Of a stretch of 64,000 bases of DNA, positions 62,546 to 64,000 are shown piece after piece. The stretch is taken from contig CBINGY010000005.1 of the NCBI GenBank assembly GCA_966250325.1, positions 1-64,000 on the forward strand. The letters run 5' to 3'. Within the stretch, counting starts at the first letter, position 1. Every line of letters starts with the position of its first letter. The notes beneath the pieces were generated by a model. That model worked only from the letters and a program-made list of their open reading frames with translations, did not search any database and was not told the DNA's origin. Both the position numbers and the translations under genes were made by a program. Source of the stretch: Jiulongibacter sp966250325 (GTDB lineage: Bacteria > Bacteroidota > Bacteroidia > Cytophagales > Spirosomataceae).

Positions 62546-63229
62546 ATGTACTCTTCACAATACTGGTACCTGCAAAACCATTCCTTATTCAAACATCTGA
62601 ACAGCAATGACCTGAATCAGATCTGCTATATCGCTGCCTACAAATCGGTAAGAAAAGGTGAAATCGTACTGTTTACAGAAGAAAACAAAGGAAGAGTATT
62701 TATCCTGAAGAAAGGCAGTCTTAAAATAGTTAGAATAAATGAGCAAGGGGATGAAATTGTCAAAGACATCCTTCAGGTTGGAGACTTGTTTGGTTCTCTG
62801 GACCTGGCGGAAAACGAAAACGATGAATACGCAATAGTGCTCACAGATACGGCCACATTTTGCAGTTTTAAGGCATGTGACTTTATCAAATTCATGGAGA
62901 GTAAGCCTGAAGTGGCAGTTAAATACACCAAATGGGTAGGGTTTTGGTTCAAAAGGTTAGAGAACAGGTATTCAAACATTATGTTTAAAGATGCAAAAAC
63001 GCGTCTTCTCTATTTCCTCAACGATCTTTCACAGGGCCACCACGCCGATGAACACAGCTATGTCTCTTTACCCAATTACCTCACCCATCAGGATATTGCC
63101 AGCCTGATTTGCTGCACCCGCCAAACGGTTACCTCGCTTCTCAATTCCCTGAAAGCACAAGGAGTAATTTCGTACACCAGAAAAGAACTAAAGGTAAAAA
63201 TTTCCTCTCCTGAAATACTCAAATTATGA
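62546..63229 (+). CDS. Crp/Fnr-family transcription regulator
   Basis: The 227-residue regulator has an N-terminal cyclic-nucleotide-binding-like beta roll (VRKGEIVLFTEENKGRVFIL, GDLFGSLDLAENENDEYAIV) without Fnr cysteine clusters, a long dimer helix (WFKRLENRYSNIMF) and a C-terminal winged helix with HQDIASLICCTRQTVTSLLN as recognition helix, close to the Crp family consensus. The ATG at 62546 places the beta roll at the usual distance; an upstream in-frame ATG at 62480 adds an unlikely tail. Target genes are unknown. Confidence 0.9.
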   Translation: MYSSQYWYLQNHSLFKHLNSNDLNQICYIAAYKSVRKGEIVLFTEENKGRVFILKKGSLKIVRINEQGDEIVKDILQVGDLFGSLDLAENENDEYAIVLTDTATFCSFKACDFIKFMESKPEVAVKYTKWVGFWFKRLENRYSNIMFKDAKTRLLYFLNDLSQGHHADEHSYVSLPNYLTHQDIASLICCTRQTVTSLLNSLKAQGVISYTRKELKVKISSPEILKL

Positions 63230-63270
63230 AATTGGTCTTGTAGCCGACAAATACAAATACCCTGGGAATA

Positions 63271-63278
63271 TACATTTG
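63271..63278 (+). promoter_or_regulatory. -7 box upstream of the DM13 gene
   Basis: TACATTTG matches TAnnTTTG exactly, 35 bases before the start codon. No clear TTTG -33 box lies at the optimal spacing. Confidence 0.35.
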
Positions 63279-63313
63279 GTTAATTCTATTTTAAACGTTA
63301 AAACAGAAATAGT

Positions 63314-63751
63314 ATGAAACCTATGTTGCTCCTCCTTCTTCTGGCTTTGGCAGGCTGCTCCAAAATCTCTGATATCGAACCGGAAGATAGCGTATCCCTG
63401 GAAAATGGAATTCAGCCAGAAACTGCATTTGCAGATCAAAAACTACTGCTTGAAGGAAAATTTATGAATAGTGGTTCCTACTCCACCAGCGGAACAGCGT
63501 TCATCTATGAGGCGAAAGACGGGAAAAAGTCCCTTGTACTTTCTGATCTCAAGTCGAGTGCAGGCCCCGATCTGAGGATCTATCTGGCCGGAAACAAATC
63601 TGCCGCAAACTTTATTGAGCTTAGTAAAAAAGTGGTAAACGGAAATAGCCAGTATGACATTCCTGCTCAGGCAGATATCAGCAAGCAAAGATTTGTACTC
63701 ATCTGGTGCAAGCAATTCTCGGTACTCTTCGGTCACGCCGAACTCAAATAA
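63314..63751 (+). CDS. DM13-domain lipoprotein
   Basis: The 145-residue lipoprotein (lipobox LAGCS in MKPMLLLLLLALAGCS) carries a DM13 domain: GKFMNSGSYSTSGTAFIYE, LVLSDLKSSAGPDLRIYLAG and RFVLIWCKQFSVLFGHAEL, where the IWCKQF cysteine is the hallmark of the proposed electron-transfer site. Located at the cell surface or periplasm. Followed 17 bp later by another exported protein gene, probably its operon partner. Confidence 0.9.
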   Translation: MKPMLLLLLLALAGCSKISDIEPEDSVSLENGIQPETAFADQKLLLEGKFMNSGSYSTSGTAFIYEAKDGKKSLVLSDLKSSAGPDLRIYLAGNKSAANFIELSKKVVNGNSQYDIPAQADISKQRFVLIWCKQFSVLFGHAELK

Positions 63752-63768
63752 CCAAACGCTTCTTACTC

Positions 63769-64000
63769 ATGAAAAAATACTTTTCATGGCTATTTCTATG
63801 CCTTTTGGCAATGAAAGGCCATTCGCAAAACCTGGATATAGCCCTTGCCGCCAAGAAAGAAGTAGCCCCTTCCGTTTCCTTCCAAAAGGTCTATGAGATT
63901 GGGAAAAAGAAAAAATTTCAGGCCGGATGGGGTTTGAGAGCCAACGCCTATTTCGCAGGCGAGAAGGAATACCTTACCGCACCTGCCAGACTTACGTCAG
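63769..64000 (+). CDS. Exported protein, cut by the window end
   Basis: ATG at 63769 opens a frame still open at 64000 (77 codons seen). It has a signal peptide (MKKYFSWLFLCLLAMKGHSQ) and continues VYEIGKKKKFQAGWGLRANA and YFAGEKEYLTAPARL, suggesting the first strands of an outer-membrane barrel. Family not identifiable from this part. It is the probable partner of the DM13 gene. Confidence 0.7.
   Translation, partial: MKKYFSWLFLCLLAMKGHSQNLDIALAAKKEVAPSVSFQKVYEIGKKKKFQAGWGLRANAYFAGEKEYLTAPARLTS

Noticed and set aside
1..64000. tRNA, rRNA, insertion sequence or prophage genes
   Set aside because: Reading both strands showed no cloverleaf-like tRNA, rRNA segment, transposase, integrase or phage structural gene; short tRNA-like strings such as GGTTCGATTCC near 44720 are inside a coding gene.

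Overview
The window looks like a chromosomal segment of a Bacteroidota bacterium, most likely an aerobic member of the Cytophagales; the lineage is inferred. The evidence is a large type II-C Cas9, UpxY-type NusG paralogue, HmuY, DUF6607/DUF6686-type proteins, a Bacteroidota GGGP-synthase-like enzyme, and promoters of the TTTG-N18-TAnnTTTG kind (best example 33178-33207). No rRNA or tRNA gene was seen.

Region 1 (1-7040) is a type II-C CRISPR-Cas locus. The last repeat of an array that continues off the left edge lies at 30-76. It is followed by cas2, cas1 and cas9 on the minus strand, then a plus-strand tracrRNA (about 5985-6073) whose 18-nt anti-repeat matches the terminal repeat. The array end itself is followed by a second anti-repeat/nexus/terminator-like stretch (82-167), so the terminal spacer-repeat plus this tail has the layout of a natural single-guide RNA. 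A 15-copy 21-bp tandem repeat lies beyond the tracrRNA, then a small basic protein gene and a structured-RNA candidate (7095-7189).

Region 2 (7873-29749) is dominated by surface polysaccharide synthesis. A long minus-strand run goes from gmd through a 430-bp structured leader into upxY, a Wzi-like barrel, Wza-like exporter, Wzc-like tyrosine kinase, a multi-span membrane protein, a pyruvyltransferase, a polymerase, glycosyltransferases, acetyltransferase, epimerase, and a terminal-phase sugar-phosphate transferase. CpsB-like phosphatase, GGGP synthase and two outer-membrane proteins flank it. Low-complexity C-rich/G-rich repeats and a REP-like pair fill several gaps.

Region 3 (30333-38255) holds a PadR regulator with a PspC-type membrane protein, a methyltransferase-like membrane protein, an AT-rich TPR gene of foreign appearance, a BatA-type protein and a GT2 glycosyltransferase.

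Region 4 (38326-52395) is an iron/heme uptake block of three minus-strand units: TonB receptor-HmuY-small Cys protein-DUF4198-broken DUF6686-DUF6607; ankyrin-DUF2271-PepSY/flavodoxin reductase; and siderophore receptor-PepSY. A 9-5-9 palindrome resembling a Fur-family operator precedes each unit, twice in front of each receptor.

Region 5 (52401-64000) has DHFR, a 15-copy 22-bp tandem repeat, a copper-type MbnP/MbnH-like trio, and a biosynthetic cluster (UbiA prenyltransferase, type III polyketide synthase, methyltransferase, FAD reductase, YceI, ATP-grasp) that may make a prenylated phenolic or quinone lipid. It ends with a Crp/Fnr regulator, a DM13 lipoprotein and a gene cut by the window edge.
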